From: G963663365 sp963663365
Lineage (GTDB): Bacteria; Hinthialibacterota; Hinthialibacteria; Hinthialibacterales; G963663365
NCBI GenBank assembly: GCA_963663365.2
Contig: CAXXIH010000008.1
Span: 620,001 to 684,000, forward strand
DNA: 64,000 nt
Reading direction: 5' to 3'
In this document: piece after piece, positions 9,227 to 21,900 of the stretch
Numbering within the stretch: the stretch's first letter is position 1
Layout of the letters: each line of letters begins with the position of its first letter
Translations under genes and position numbers: made by a program
Notes under the pieces: generated by a model
The model's input: the letters and a program-made list of their open reading frames with translations, nothing else
Database searches by the model: none
What the model was told of the DNA's origin: nothing

Positions 9227-9718
9227 CAAGTGCTCACTCGAATGAGAATATATTTCCGAAAGTTAATCCTGAAATGCCATCTTGTTCAACGGTTGGCCCC
9301 AAAAGACAGATGGCCTCATCATCTACGAAGCGACATTGACATTAATCATTCTTTTGTAACAAAATGTGCTCACAAAACCCACCTTCCAAATATAATAAAT
9401 CCTCTTATCACTGGCATGGTATTTCTTGACGCAAATAGCACAAAGAACTAGACTTTAGCTGTTTCGGGCAGGGAGTTTTTGCACCTGAATATGGCCCCAC
9501 ACCTGACCTTCGCTCGAAAGAAACATTGCAGGGATCTTTGAACGATTATCCTGCAATATTGTGTATTCGCAGAGAGAAGGAGCCTTTTCTATGCGAGTTA
9601 GAGGCGGTGAAATTACCGACCTAGCTCGGGTTTTCCAAATCGATGGGTAGAAGAACGATAAGCCTTTTAAGGCTGCGGCCACGTACGAAATCCATATCGA
9701 TAGCCATTTAGCCGGTCA
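9227..9718. other. Divergent control region between mbtH-like and PKS genes
   Basis: No convincing gene is present; two short open frames (9230-9451 + and 9455-9682 -) have no recognisable content. This region must carry promoters for the helper genes and the 36 kb PKS-NRPS operon. The best + strand candidate is annotated at 9426-9454; a TATAAT also occurs at 9391-9396 without a good -35 element. Confidence 0.6.
9426..9454 (+). promoter_or_regulatory. Candidate promoter of the PKS-NRPS operon
   Basis: TTGACG (9426-9431), a 17-base spacer and TAGACT (9449-9454) form a reasonable sigma-70 promoter. It would give a leader of about 260 bases to the ATG at 9719, or about 355 to the alternative ATG at 9815. 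Confidence 0.35.
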
Positions 9719-12700
9719 ATGCGCCAAAGCACATGGTTCCGGGTGGTTATGGCCACTTTATACGCTCTTCATTTGCTCCATAAGAATCTGTTGGAAAATC
9801 AAGAGTCTTTGCTGATGAGAAAAGACAATAAAAGGGAGCACATTCCTTCGGTGCGTACGGCGAAGGAAATCCGAAACTGGCTGGCCAGAGAACTTTCGGA
9901 ACGTCTTGAACTACGTACAGACGAAATAGACGTATATACCCCCTTCGACACGTTTGGAGTCTCATCAAGTGATGCATTGATTCTCCTTGGCGATCTTGAA
10001 ACATGGTTAGACCGTGAACTTCCAACAACCCTATTATGGGATTACCCAACAATCGAACAGCTAAGTACACATTTGTCCTTGGTAGATTCGAATCCCCGGA
10101 CAGAAGATTCAGAATATAAAAAAGGTTACGAACAAGAAGAAAAGATTGCTGTCATCGGATTGGGATGCCGTTTTCCGGGTGCGGATGGTCCAGAGAAATT
10201 CTGGGATCTTTTGTGCGGCGGTATTGACGCCATTTCCGAAATTCCCCCGGATCGCTGGAACATTGAAACCTGGTACGATCCCACCCCGGCAACAGCGGGT
10301 AAAATGAACACTCGATGGGCCGGTTTGATTGATAAACCCGGTAATTTCGATTCGGCATTTTTTGGAATATCTCCACGAGAAGCCCAGTCGATGGATCCCC
10401 AGCAGCGGATTCTTATGGAGGTAACTTGGGAGGCTCTAGAGAACGCCGGCATCCCCGCTTTAGAGATGGCGGGAAGTATGACCGGCATCTTTACCGGTAT
10501 CAGCACTCATGATTATTGGCATCTTTCGCGCCGCAGTGATTCCAGCCTAAATGCATATTACGGGACCGGTAACGCTGCCAGCATCGCAGCCAATCGATTG
10601 TCGTATTTCTTCGATTTTCGTGGCCCAAGCATTGCAGTCGATACAGCCTGCTCTTCATCGTTAACTGCTATTCACCTGGCATGCCAAAGCCTTCAGGGTG
10701 GCGGCTGCCAACTTGCAATCGCGGGCGGTGTCAACCTTATCCTCACTCCGGATCTGCACGTGGTCTTTTCACAGGCAAGAATGCTTTCGCCTCTTGGACG
10801 CTGCAGGTCATTTGATGCTGATGCGGATGGGTACGTGCGGGGAGAAGGCTGCGGCATGGTTGTGTTAAAACGCCTTTCTGACGCGCGGCGGGATGGTGAC
10901 CGGGTGCTCGCTGTAATCCACGGTTCAGCCATGAATCAGGATGGGCGTAGCAACGGATTAACCGCACCGAATGGAGTAGCCCAAGAGTCGGTAATCCAAG
11001 AAGCACTAAAGGCCGCTCGCGTATCACCTCAAGACATCCGCTTTATTGAGACGCATGGCAGCGCGACTCCTTTGGGAGATCCAATTGAACATGGTGCTCT
11101 CCAGAGAGTTTTTAGGCAAGAAGGAAAGAATGGTCAGCCATGTTGGCTGGGAGCCGTCAAAACGAATATCGGCCATCTTGAGGCTGCCGCAGGTGTCGCC
11201 GGTTTTATCAAGACCGTCTTGGCGATTTACAATCGCCAGCTTCCCCCCAATCTCCACTTCAACAAATGGAATCCTCACTGCACAGACAGCCCTTTTCGCA
11301 TCCCTCAAAAGAATGAACCTTTAGCAAATCAATCAGGCCCGGTCTTTTGCGGTGTGAGTTCCTTCGGATTTGGGGGAACCAATGTACATATTGTATTGGG
11401 AGAAGCACCCAAGGCCTGCATTCCATCCGAGACGGATTCCAAACAACAGACCAGCACAAAGAAAGAGACTTATATAATTCCGATTTCGGCCACATCTCCT
11501 GTCGCTCTGAAACAATCCGCCTCGAACTTAATCAGACATTTCGATAATTCGCAAAACGGTTCGAAGCCGAAACAGGAGATTCGGATTAAGGATGCTGCCT
11601 ATACATTAGGCTGTTGCAGAAGCCATTTGTCTCAACGCGCATTTATTATCGCAGAAGACATCGTAGGACTTAAGAAGTCATTATCTGCATTCACGGCTGA
11701 AACTTGTATACAGGACTCTTCGGCAGCTCAAACCATAAAAGACACCACAAGCCCTGTTTTTGTATTTTCAGGACAAGGCTCGCAATGGTGTGGAATGGGA
11801 CGCAGGCTTTTTGAAACAGAGCCTGTTTTTCGTGATGTCATTGAGCAAGCGAACCGAATAGCAAAAGAACATGCCGGTTTGAGTCTTATTGATGAGATAT
11901 TCGCTCCTGAAGACAAATCACGCCTGACAGAAACCCAAATCGTACAACCAGCGATTACCGCGATTCAAATCGCTTTGGCTGCTCTTTGGCGCTCATGGGG
12001 AATTCAGCCCTCCATGGTAGTGGGTCACAGTATCGGAGAAATTGCGGCGGCCTGCTGCGCAGGCGTTTTGACGTTGGAAGATGCCATTCATGTCGCTTGG
12101 CACCGCGGACGCGTAATGCAGCGCGCTTCGGGGAATGGAAAAATGGCTGCAATCGGACTTCCTGAAGATCGGTTACGGGAATTCTTGCCTGATGATCCCA
12201 ATCGTATCTGTATTGCTGCCTTCAACAGTCCAAAGTCTACAGTCATCAGTGGTGTTCCAGATGATATGAGTGCTGTTTGTAAACGATTGGAAAGCGACGG
12301 CGCCCGGGTGACCTTTCTCCGTGGCGATTATGCCTTCCACAGTCCGCAAATGGATATCTGTCTTTCGGACATCAAGGAAAATATAAGCGGAATACACCCA
12401 AACACCAATGATATTCCAATTATATCAACCGTGACTGGAACATTTGCAGACGGTTCCGACTTCAGTTCAGACTATTGGCTAAAGAATGTCCGTGAGCCGG
12501 TTCAGTTCCAAAAAGCGATCTATTGCGCCATCCAGTCAGGAGTAAAAACATTTCTCGAAATAGGCCCGCATCCGGTTCTCAGTCTTAATATTCTCGAATG
12601 CTTTGAAAACCGGCAAGACAAACCACTGGTTCTTCCTTCATTGCGGCGTGGGCAAAATGAGATCAATACGATTTATAACTCGCTTGGAACTCTGTATGTC

Positions 12701-15700
12701 AACGGCGCTCGAATCGACTGGAAACAAGTCAATTCCGGACAGGGAAGGCTTATGCCGCTGCCCACATATCCCTGGCAGCGCGAAAGATTCTGGGTAACCA
12801 CCAAACCAACAACAACTTCTACCCCGAAACAAGATCAGGAACCTTGGCAAGATTTGGTGCAAACCGGATCGCAGCGAGCCTCACAGGGACCGCTCAATCT
12901 TGCATTGCACACATATTCACAAAAATGGGATACACTCAACCGGCTGGCCTTTGTATATCGGCTAAAGGCACTCGAGGAATTGGGCCTTACTTCCTGGCCA
13001 TCTGATTTATCGATCTGCGAGAGAATCGGAAAAGAAAATGGGATACTTGAAACCTACGGGGTACTTCTTCGCCGTTGGATTTCAAGCCTCGCTCAAAATA
13101 ACGTAATTCAAGAAGACCAAGGCAAATGGAATCGCAATCCCCAAATTCCGGTTCCAGCAATCAATGAGCTCTTAGGGGAAGCAGAAACCCTATTCTCGGA
13201 TACGCCATTCTTATTGCAATACGTGAAATCCTGTGGGGAAAAACTTACGGCAATCTTAACGGGAAAAGAGAATCCCTTGGATACACTTTTCCCCGGCTCC
13301 TCATTCGAAATCGTCGAAAATTTGTATCACGAATGGCCCGTGGCCCAGTATTTCAATTGCATTGCCCGCTCATGTCTTGAATCACACATTCGAATGCTCG
13401 ATCCGGGACAAGAAATCAGAATCTTGGAAGCCGGTGCGGGAACAGGAGGAATGACACGGTCGCTGCTCCCTGTCTTGCCATCCGAACGAGCGATTTACGA
13501 TTTTACCGATGTTTCCTCATTTTTCTTTGGAAGGATGCGGGATAAACTCTCAGCCTATCCATTTGTCAACTACAGACTTTTCGATCTAGAGAAAAAACCT
13601 CAACAACAAGGTTTTAAAGCGGGCGTTTACGATGCCGTCATCGCCGCCAACTCTTTGCATGCAACAAAGAATATTGATAATACGTTGGAATCTGTGCGGG
13701 CACTTCTTAAGCCCGGCGGAATTCTTCTGCTTTATGAAGTCACTGAAGAATTTCCATGGCTCGACATTTCAGTTGCGCTAATTGAAGGCTGGCAAAAATA
13801 CGGAGATGGACGCCGAGACGATAGCCCATTGATGTCCGCGCCCAAATGGCGAGAGGCTCTCAGCAAACATGATTTTGAAAATGTCGCCTATTTCCCGGAT
13901 GATTCCTCGCCGGCGTCGATATTAGGCCAGCATGTCATTGTCGCGCGGGCATCGGGCAAACCAATACCACCTAATCTCACAACTTCAAGTGCGAATTGGC
14001 TTTATGAACCTGTTTGGGAATGTGTTCCACATAATGAAACAGATAGAAATCTAAAGTGCACAAGCACATCACAAGGTTCATGGATCATTCTATCAGATGA
14101 CTGTGGCATCGGATCGGCCTTGGCTGCACGGCTTTCAAAAGAAGGCGTAGAGACTTTTCAAATACACCATGGCGATAGCAAACTACGAATTAATGAAACA
14201 ACATTTGAAGAATGTCTCAATACCAAAGAGGATTACAATTTCCTTCTCGACACATTAAAGAAGGAATCATCAAAGCCTATTAAAGAAGTTGTCTATCTAT
14301 GGGGCATCGAAAACATATCCGAGGCTCATCTAAATAATCCGGATTTTGATAAGAGCCTGCCGGGACATTGCGATAGATTGATTCAATTAATTCATGCCTT
14401 AAGTCAGAGGAATGACCTGTCCGATGTCAGGTTATGGATCGGAACGCTCGGTGTTCACGCAAAAGAGATAACATCAAACAGTTCTAATTTATGGCAAGCA
14501 CCGCTGTGGGGATTGGGAAGAGTGCTATCGCACGAACATCCTAATCTATGGGGCGGCCTGGTTGATCTACAACCTTCTGCAGCAAATGAAACCAACGCGG
14601 AATTTCTTTGCCAAGAGATATTGCACCACGATGGAGAAGACCAGACCGCATTGCTCCAAGGCCAACGCCATATAGCACGTCTTAAATCAATCAATATCGC
14701 GCAAACAAACTCGGCCTCATTCACCATTCGCCCCGATCATAGTTATCTGATAACCGGTGGAACCGGGACACTCGGTTTACGAGTTGCCGAAAAGTTGGCT
14801 CAATGTGGTGTAAGCGAAATACTCTTGCTCTCCCGCACCAAGTTCCCTCGCAAAGATACTTGGCAAAATCTTCCCAAAGACAGTCCACACAATTCAGTAA
14901 TCGATACAATTAAACAAATAGAAGCATCAGGTACAATTGTCCATTTGCTATCCGGAGATGTATCGAACCATCAAGATATCGACAACATCATTCAAGGCGA
15001 ACAGAAAGGTACATGGAAACCGGTCGGCGGCATTGTCCACGCAGCGGGCAATCTGGAAGCATGTTTGATAGATCGGTTGGATAAACGACAATTGCAGGAA
15101 AGTCTTCAGGCCAAAGTCCTGGGAGCCTGGCATTTGCATCGCCTATTTAAGAATCACAATCTGGATTTTTTTGTTCTCTTCTCATCGGCGTCATCGATTC
15201 TGGCCCCAAACGGCCATGCCGCCTATGCAGCGGCCAACGCATTTCTCGATGCTTTAGCCCTTCAACGGAAACAAACCGGTCTGCCCGCCGTCAGTTTAAG
15301 CTGGGGGGTATGGGAAGATTGCGGGAAAACAGCTCGGACGGTCATTGAGCGGTTCACACAATTGGGACTGAAAACAATCGACTTTGAAACAGGCCTGCAA
15401 CTTTTTGAAAATCTCGCTGTTTCCTCCTCGCCGCATATTGTTGTTCTGCCCGGCAACGCCGAGGAATGGACCCGTTACTGCGGGGCCATTCGCACCTCGC
15501 CTTTATTTTCAACATTCTTTGGAAATTCTGACGAAAAGACACAGACACACTCCATAATGCCGGTTCAAGAAGCCGGTGAGATTCAATCGCTCCAAAGTCA
15601 TCCCTTTGAACAGCGAATCGAAATTATAGAACAGTATTTACAGAGCACTCTTTCCGTGATTTTGCAGGTTGAGACGGAACACCTGAATTCTCATATTTCC

Positions 15701-15940
15701 ATCTTGGCCTTGGGCTTAGACTCGCTCATGGCAATTGAATTGAAAAACAAACTGGAAAAGAACCTCGGAATAACAATACCTATTGCGAAATTTTTAGAAG
15801 GCCCCAGCATCCGCGAAAGCGCGAAATGGATCGCAACTCAAATTGAGTATGACGAAAGTATTTTTCCCGAAGCGGAAAAGGCTTTGCAGGGACCGCAAAT
15901 AGTCAGCGACTGCAAAGATTGGGATTCTATCGAGATATGA
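9719..15940 (+). CDS. Type I PKS: ACP-KS-AT-cMT-KR-ACP
   Basis: The product of 2073 residues extends the FAAL-loaded fatty acid by one unit. Domains in order are an ACP (about 45-120), KS (about 140-565, Cys311 in DTACSSS, plus ETHGSATPLGDP and KTNIGHLEAA), AT (about 680-990, Ser771 in GHSIGE), a C-methyltransferase (about 1150-1420, with ILEAGAGTGG), KR (about 1680-1870, ITGGTGTLG and the Tyr in GHAAYAAAN) and a final ACP (LGLDSLMAIEL). No DH or ER is present, so the product should be an alpha-methyl-beta-hydroxy acyl chain. GHSIGE favours malonyl-CoA; YAFH in the second AT motif is intermediate between malonyl and methylmalonyl types. The first ACP has GVSSSDA in place of the usual GLDS. 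The start is uncertain: the ATG at 9815 (MRKDNKREH) is as likely. The stop overlaps the next start (ATGA). Confidence 0.93.
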   Translation: MRQSTWFRVVMATLYALHLLHKNLLENQESLLMRKDNKREHIPSVRTAKEIRNWLARELSERLELRTDEIDVYTPFDTFGVSSSDALILLGDLETWLDRELPTTLLWDYPTIEQLSTHLSLVDSNPRTEDSEYKKGYEQEEKIAVIGLGCRFPGADGPEKFWDLLCGGIDAISEIPPDRWNIETWYDPTPATAGKMNTRWAGLIDKPGNFDSAFFGISPREAQSMDPQQRILMEVTWEALENAGIPALEMAGSMTGIFTGISTHDYWHLSRRSDSSLNAYYGTGNAASIAANRLSYFFDFRGPSIAVDTACSSSLTAIHLACQSLQGGGCQLAIAGGVNLILTPDLHVVFSQARMLSPLGRCRSFDADADGYVRGEGCGMVVLKRLSDARRDGDRVLAVIHGSAMNQDGRSNGLTAPNGVAQESVIQEALKAARVSPQDIRFIETHGSATPLGDPIEHGALQRVFRQEGKNGQPCWLGAVKTNIGHLEAAAGVAGFIKTVLAIYNRQLPPNLHFNKWNPHCTDSPFRIPQKNEPLANQSGPVFCGVSSFGFGGTNVHIVLGEAPKACIPSETDSKQQTSTKKETYIIPISATSPVALKQSASNLIRHFDNSQNGSKPKQEIRIKDAAYTLGCCRSHLSQRAFIIAEDIVGLKKSLSAFTAETCIQDSSAAQTIKDTTSPVFVFSGQGSQWCGMGRRLFETEPVFRDVIEQANRIAKEHAGLSLIDEIFAPEDKSRLTETQIVQPAITAIQIALAALWRSWGIQPSMVVGHSIGEIAAACCAGVLTLEDAIHVAWHRGRVMQRASGNGKMAAIGLPEDRLREFLPDDPNRICIAAFNSPKSTVISGVPDDMSAVCKRLESDGARVTFLRGDYAFHSPQMDICLSDIKENISGIHPNTNDIPIISTVTGTFADGSDFSSDYWLKNVREPVQFQKAIYCAIQSGVKTFLEIGPHPVLSLNILECFENRQDKPLVLPSLRRGQNEINTIYNSLGTLYVNGARIDWKQVNSGQGRLMPLPTYPWQRERFWVTTKPTTTSTPKQDQEPWQDLVQTGSQRASQGPLNLALHTYSQKWDTLNRLAFVYRLKALEELGLTSWPSDLSICERIGKENGILETYGVLLRRWISSLAQNNVIQEDQGKWNRNPQIPVPAINELLGEAETLFSDTPFLLQYVKSCGEKLTAILTGKENPLDTLFPGSSFEIVENLYHEWPVAQYFNCIARSCLESHIRMLDPGQEIRILEAGAGTGGMTRSLLPVLPSERAIYDFTDVSSFFFGRMRDKLSAYPFVNYRLFDLEKKPQQQGFKAGVYDAVIAANSLHATKNIDNTLESVRALLKPGGILLLYEVTEEFPWLDISVALIEGWQKYGDGRRDDSPLMSAPKWREALSKHDFENVAYFPDDSSPASILGQHVIVARASGKPIPPNLTTSSANWLYEPVWECVPHNETDRNLKCTSTSQGSWIILSDDCGIGSALAARLSKEGVETFQIHHGDSKLRINETTFEECLNTKEDYNFLLDTLKKESSKPIKEVVYLWGIENISEAHLNNPDFDKSLPGHCDRLIQLIHALSQRNDLSDVRLWIGTLGVHAKEITSNSSNLWQAPLWGLGRVLSHEHPNLWGGLVDLQPSAANETNAEFLCQEILHHDGEDQTALLQGQRHIARLKSINIAQTNSASFTIRPDHSYLITGGTGTLGLRVAEKLAQCGVSEILLLSRTKFPRKDTWQNLPKDSPHNSVIDTIKQIEASGTIVHLLSGDVSNHQDIDNIIQGEQKGTWKPVGGIVHAAGNLEACLIDRLDKRQLQESLQAKVLGAWHLHRLFKNHNLDFFVLFSSASSILAPNGHAAYAAANAFLDALALQRKQTGLPAVSLSWGVWEDCGKTARTVIERFTQLGLKTIDFETGLQLFENLAVSSSPHIVVLPGNAEEWTRYCGAIRTSPLFSTFFGNSDEKTQTHSIMPVQEAGEIQSLQSHPFEQRIEIIEQYLQSTLSVILQVETEHLNSHISILALGLDSLMAIELKNKLEKNLGITIPIAKFLEGPSIRESAKWIATQIEYDESIFPEAEKALQGPQIVSDCKDWDSIEI

Positions 15941-18900
15941 ATGCGTTAGATATCATTCGAGATCTACGTAATAAAGGCGTGCGATTCCGCGCGGTAGGAG
16001 ACCGTTTGGATATCCAAGCGCCGAAAGGGACGATTACTCCCGAACTTAAAGAGGTGCTCGTCCAGAAAAAACAAACAATCCTCGAACTTCTATCACAAGA
16101 AGAATACGAACAGGTTCGGTTTAGCAAATTGTCCGAAGGTCAAAAGGCCTTATGGTATTTGCACAAGCTCGCCCCTCAGAGCCACGCCTACAATGTGGCT
16201 TTTGCCGCACGCATCCATTCGCATTTAGATAAACCGGCACTTCGACGCGCATTACAGTGCTTGGTAAACCGCCATGCGATTTTGCGAACAACCTATTGCA
16301 CACAACATGGTGAGCCGGCACAGCGAATCCATGCGCAACAGGAAATCTGCATCAAAGAGATTAATGTCACTCAGATGCAGACGGATGAGATCGATCAAAA
16401 ATTGCTTGCCGAGTATCGCGAGCCATTCGATCTTGAAGACGGCCCGCTATTTCGTGCAGTTCTTTTCTATGAGCGTGAAAATCGGCATATCCTTCTCATC
16501 AATATCCATCATATCGCGATTGATGGTTGGTCGTTGTGGATGCTTCTTGATGAACTAAGCAAAATATACCAAGCAGAAGCCGGAGGAATCAGCATTAATC
16601 TTGATACTCCGGAATGCGAGTACACAGATTTTGTCGATTGGCAATCGGACTGGCTTGGAAGTTCGCAAGGCGATGCTCAGTGGGAGTATTGGCAGAAACA
16701 GTTAGAAGACGCACCAAATATTCTTGAAATCCCGACTGACCGCCCCCGCCCGAATATCCAAACTTATAATGGAGCATCCTATCCATACGAATTAAAGGCT
16801 GAAGTTGCGAATCAAGTATATGAATTCTGCCGCTATGAAGGTGTCACACCTTATGTTGTGATGATGACGGCCTTTCAGACTTTGCTTTATCGTTATGCGC
16901 GGCAACAGGATTTTGTGATTGGCTCTCCTATCGCCGGAAGAACAAAACAAGAATTCGCACAGACAGTTGGATACTTTGTTAATCCGGTTGTGATTCGGGC
17001 AAAACTGGATGATCGCCTAAGTCTTCAGGATTTGTTACAGAACGTGCGGCAAAACACGCTTGAGGCACTCGAACACCAAGCCTACCCCTTCCCGCTTCTT
17101 GTCGAACAGTTGGATATCCCAAGGGACAAAAGCCGCTCTCCTCTTTTCCAGATCGATTTTGTATTACAGAATATGCAACGTATGGGACCAATGGCCCGCA
17201 GTTTGGTCTTAGGCGGGAATGGGACTTGGCTCGATTTTGGGGGATTAAAAATCGAGCCGATGGCCCTAGGGCAACAAGAGGGACTTTATGATTTGCGGCT
17301 TGAGGTGGTTCAAACCGCAGAGTCTTTCATACTCAATTTCAAATACAACACGGACTTATTTACGGAAGAGTTTATTTCCCGTCTTTCTGTGCATTATCGT
17401 TCGGTGCTTTCGCAGTTGTTGGTTGATGATTTGCGTGTAGGCGATGTGGAGTTGCTTTCGGGCAATGAACGTCAGTTGGTGCTGGAAGATTGGAACGCGA
17501 CATCGACTACATACGCGGAAAGCGCGGCGCTGCACTCGAAATTCGAGCAATGCGTAGCGCAGCATCCATCGCATTGCGCTCTCTTGTGGGAAAACGGCTC
17601 ATTCAGTTATGAAGAACTGAACCGCCACAGCAACCGTCTGGCTCATGCCCTGCGTGAACAAGGCATCGGCCCGGATTGCGGAGTCGGTGTCTGCGCGGAA
17701 CGGTCCCCGGAAATGGTGATTGCCCTGCTGGGGATTTTAAAAGCAGGCGGCGCTTATGTGCCCCTGGAGCCAACATATCCACTCGCAAGACTGCGGGACA
17801 TGATCGAAGACGCCGGTTTGAAAGTTGTCCTTGCCCAGGAACGTTTCACAGAACTCGTCTCCGGTTGCGGCGCTTCAGTTTTGAGGTTAGACAACGCCCA
17901 CAAACGCTGGACCGATTTACCCGATAGCAATCCGAACATTCCGCTATCCGGCTCCAATGTGGCTTATGTGATCTACACCTCAGGTTCTACGGGAAAACCC
18001 AAAGGCGTCATGGTTCCCCATGCGGGGATCATCAACCGTCTGGAGTGGATGCAGGAAGCTTACGGCTTAACCGAAGCCGATACGGTATTACAAAAAACAC
18101 CCTACAGTTTCGATGTTTCGGTGTGGGAGTTTTTCTGGCCTTTACGCGAAGGCGCACGGCTGATTGTTGCGCGTCCGGGCGGACACCGGGACAGCAGTTA
18201 CCTAGCTGCACTGATCGAAAGCCAAAAGGTTACCACCCTGCACTTTGTACCTTCTATGCTACGGGTGTTTTTGGATGAAGAAAATTTAGAACAACGCTGT
18301 AACTGCGTACAGCGGGTGATTTGCAGCGGTGAAGCCTTAAGCACAGAGTTAGCAAGACTTCATGCCTCCCGTTGGGGCGCGCCGTTATACAACCTGTATG
18401 GCCCCACTGAAGTTTCGGTGGATGTCACTTGGCAGGAATATGTTGAAGATTCAAACCTGGGCGGAACAATTCCGATTGGCCGTCCGATTGCCAATACGCA
18501 GACTTATGTTTTAGATGAGCAACTGCGCCCGGTACCTATCGGGGTGCTTGGAGAATTGTATTTAGGCGGTATCGGCCTGGCGCGGGGTTATGCCAACCGT
18601 CCGGATTTGACCGCCGAACGGTTTGTACCCCATCCCTTCGGACAACATGGAGAACGCTTATACCGCACAGGCGATTTGGTGCGTTGGTTGCCGGAAGGCG
18701 TGTTGGAATATGCGGGCCGTACCGATGGACAGGTGAAGGTGCGCGGCAACCGCTTAGAGTTGGGAGAAATCGAAGCGGTCTTAGACCGCTGTCCGCAAGT
18801 AGCGGCTTCGGTCGTAACCGCTCATCAACTCGATCAAGACGATGTCCGTTTGGCGGGCTATGTAGTCCCCACCAATGACTGGGATGAAGCAGCCGTTCGG

Positions 18901-21900
18901 GAGGTTCTGCGTCAGCAACTTCCCGATTTCATGATGCCATCGGTGTTTATGGTCCTGGATGAGTTACCGTTAAATCCCAATGGCAAAGTGGACCGGAAGG
19001 CCTTACCGGAACCGGTATGGGGAATTCAAAACAAAGATCGTTATGTCGCTCCCTCAGATCCGGTAGAGGAATTACTGTGCGGGATTTGGAGTGAAATCTT
19101 GGGAACGCCCCGTGTGGGTGTGGAAGATGATTTCTTTGCGGCGGGTGGCCATTCGCTCTTGGCGACAAGGGTGATTTCGCGGATTCGCGATGTGTTTGGG
19201 GTGGAGTTTCCCTTAAGCCGTTTCTTTGAAGAACCCACGGTACGCGGTTTGGCGGCACGGATGCCGGGCGAATCGGACCGTGAGGATATTCCGGTTTTGC
19301 AGCGTGTTGAACGGGATGGCTTATTGCCGTTGTCTTTCGCGCAGGAACGTTTGTGGTTTCTGCATCAGTTGGATGCTTCTTCCACAGCCTACAACATGAC
19401 CGGCGCGTTGCGTCTGCGCGGTGTTTTAAATGTGGAAGCCTTGGAACGCAGTTTCCAAACCTTACTCCAACGTCACGAAATCCTGCGTACACGATTTGTG
19501 GCGGTTGAGGGGACACCAAAGCAAAAAATAGAAGAAACAATTCCATTCACGTTCGAGCGTATCGTTCTCAACGGTAAGCCAAATGATCTGGAGAGCGCAC
19601 TTCAGGAAATCATCCGCGACGAATCGAATAAACCATTCGATTTAAACCGTACGCCGTTGATACGTGCGACAATCATTGCGCTTGGTGATGACGAGAACGT
19701 GTTGCTCCTATCGATGCATCACATCATCTTTGACGGCTGGTCAGTCAGTATCCTTCTGGATGAAATCAGTAAACTGTATGCAGCCTATTGCGGAGAGGAT
19801 CAAACACCTGACCTCGTAACGCGCTCGTTGGACATTCAATATGCCGACTATGCCATTTGGCAACGTACACTCCCAAATCAAGAACATTACAAAAAACAAA
19901 TCGAGTATTGGCAGCATCGGCTCAATAGCCTGCAACCGCTTCAGTTTCCGACTGACCATCCACGCCCGCCCATCCAAACAGGCCATGCGTCGGAAACATC
20001 ATTTCAGATTTCCACTGAGACATCTCAGAAATTGGAACAGCTTTGCGAACGTGAAGGTATCACTTCATTTATGTTTTTTGCAGCGTGCTTAAATACGCTG
20101 CTATACCGCTATACACAACAAGAAGACATAACAATCGGCTTTCCTATTGCAGGGCGTTCGCATTCTGATTTAGAAAGCATTATCGGCTGCTTTATCAATT
20201 CGCTTGTTTTACGAACAGAACTCTCAGACAGAACCACAGTTCGGTCGCTTTTACAGCAAATCCGAAAACACACACTTGAAGCGTACGATCATCAAGATGC
20301 TCCCTTTGAGAAAATCGTGGAGCGCCTCCAACCGGACCGGGATCGCAGCCGCTCGCCGCTTTTCCAGGTGATGCTCACGGCTCAAGACAATGCTATCAAC
20401 ACATTTCATCTTCCGGGAATTGATACTGAGCCGATCCAAATTGAAATAACAAGTACAAAATACGATCTCACGTTTCACATCTCGAAATCCGAGACCGGCT
20501 TTAAAGGTATCTTAGAATTTAGTCTCGATCTCTTCTCCGAGAAAACGGCACAACGCCTTGCTTCTCATTTTCAACGACTGCTTGAAGCCCTTCTTACTCA
20601 TCCGGATATGCGTCTGGTGGATTTGCCGCTCCTCGAAGAAGAGGAAAAATCCCAATTATTCCAGTGGTCAAGCAGCATCAATTCAGAGCAAACCGCTTTT
20701 AACCCTATCATTCATACGTTCGAGAATACGGTACAAAAGTATCCTTCCAAAATCGCTCTTAGCTGCACTGACCGGCATATCCGTTATGATGAGTTAAATG
20801 CATCCGCAAATCGCCTCGCCCACAGACTTCAAAAGATGGGCGTAAAACGTGAAACGCCAGTTGCGATTTGTGCCAGCCGCTCACCGGAACTGATTATTGG
20901 TGTGCTTGCGATTCTCAAAGCGGGTGGCGCTTATATTCCACTTGATCCAAGCCACCCCCCCGAGCGCCTCAACTACATGCTTCAAGACGCGGGCGCATCC
21001 GTGCTACTTGCGCATCGCCACTATCTCCCGCAGTTTAAGGATTCCGGCGCACAGATTTTTCTATTGGATGAGATTAAGGCGGAAACGAAAGCGGAGACAG
21101 ATGAGAACTTACACATTCCAATCGCTCCAAACGATCTTGCTTATGTGATCTATACCTCAGGCTCTACAGGACTCCCCAAAGGATGCCAGATCGAACATCG
21201 GTCATTGGCCCACTACATCCATTGGGTTAACGATTACTATTTCAAAAACAATGATGCCGGTGATTTCTTCTTTTATTCATCGCTTTCGTTCGATCTCACC
21301 GTTACCAGTTTATTCTCCTCGCTCTTGCGGGGCCGCACGTTACATATTTGTTCTAACGATCATGATATCAGCCACGGCCTTCAATGCGCGTTCCGGAAAA
21401 ACTCTGGTATCGATGTCATAAAGATCACACCTGCCCACATTCAACTTCTCGGACATCTCGATATTCACGAAACCTCGATCAAAGTCGCCATCGTCGGCGG
21501 AGAGGCGTTTGCCCGTAAACAAATACAAATCCTCGAACGCCTAAATCCAGAGATGGAAATCTACAACGAATACGGTCCAACCGAATCGACGGTGGGTTGT
21601 ATCGTGAAACGTGTTTCCTCAAACGATCCGATTGTCTTGATCGGCAAGCCGATAGAAAACACCGAAGCGTTTATTCTTGACGCCAATCAAGAATTGCTAC
21701 CACAAGGAATACCCGGCGAACTCTATCTTGGCGGGGCGGGTTTGGCACGTGGATATCTCAACCGTCCCGAGGCCACTGCGAAAGCATTTATCCCGCATCC
21801 TTACCGGGAGAATGAAAGGCTTTATCGAACAGGTGATATTGCCAGATGGACCGAAGAGGGAGAGATTGAGTATATCGGCCGCAATGATGGGCAAATCAAG

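Noticed and set aside
18947..19546. 199-residue - strand open frame over the A1-T1-C2 region
   Set aside because: Antisense to conserved carrier and A10 motifs; no ribosome site or family match.
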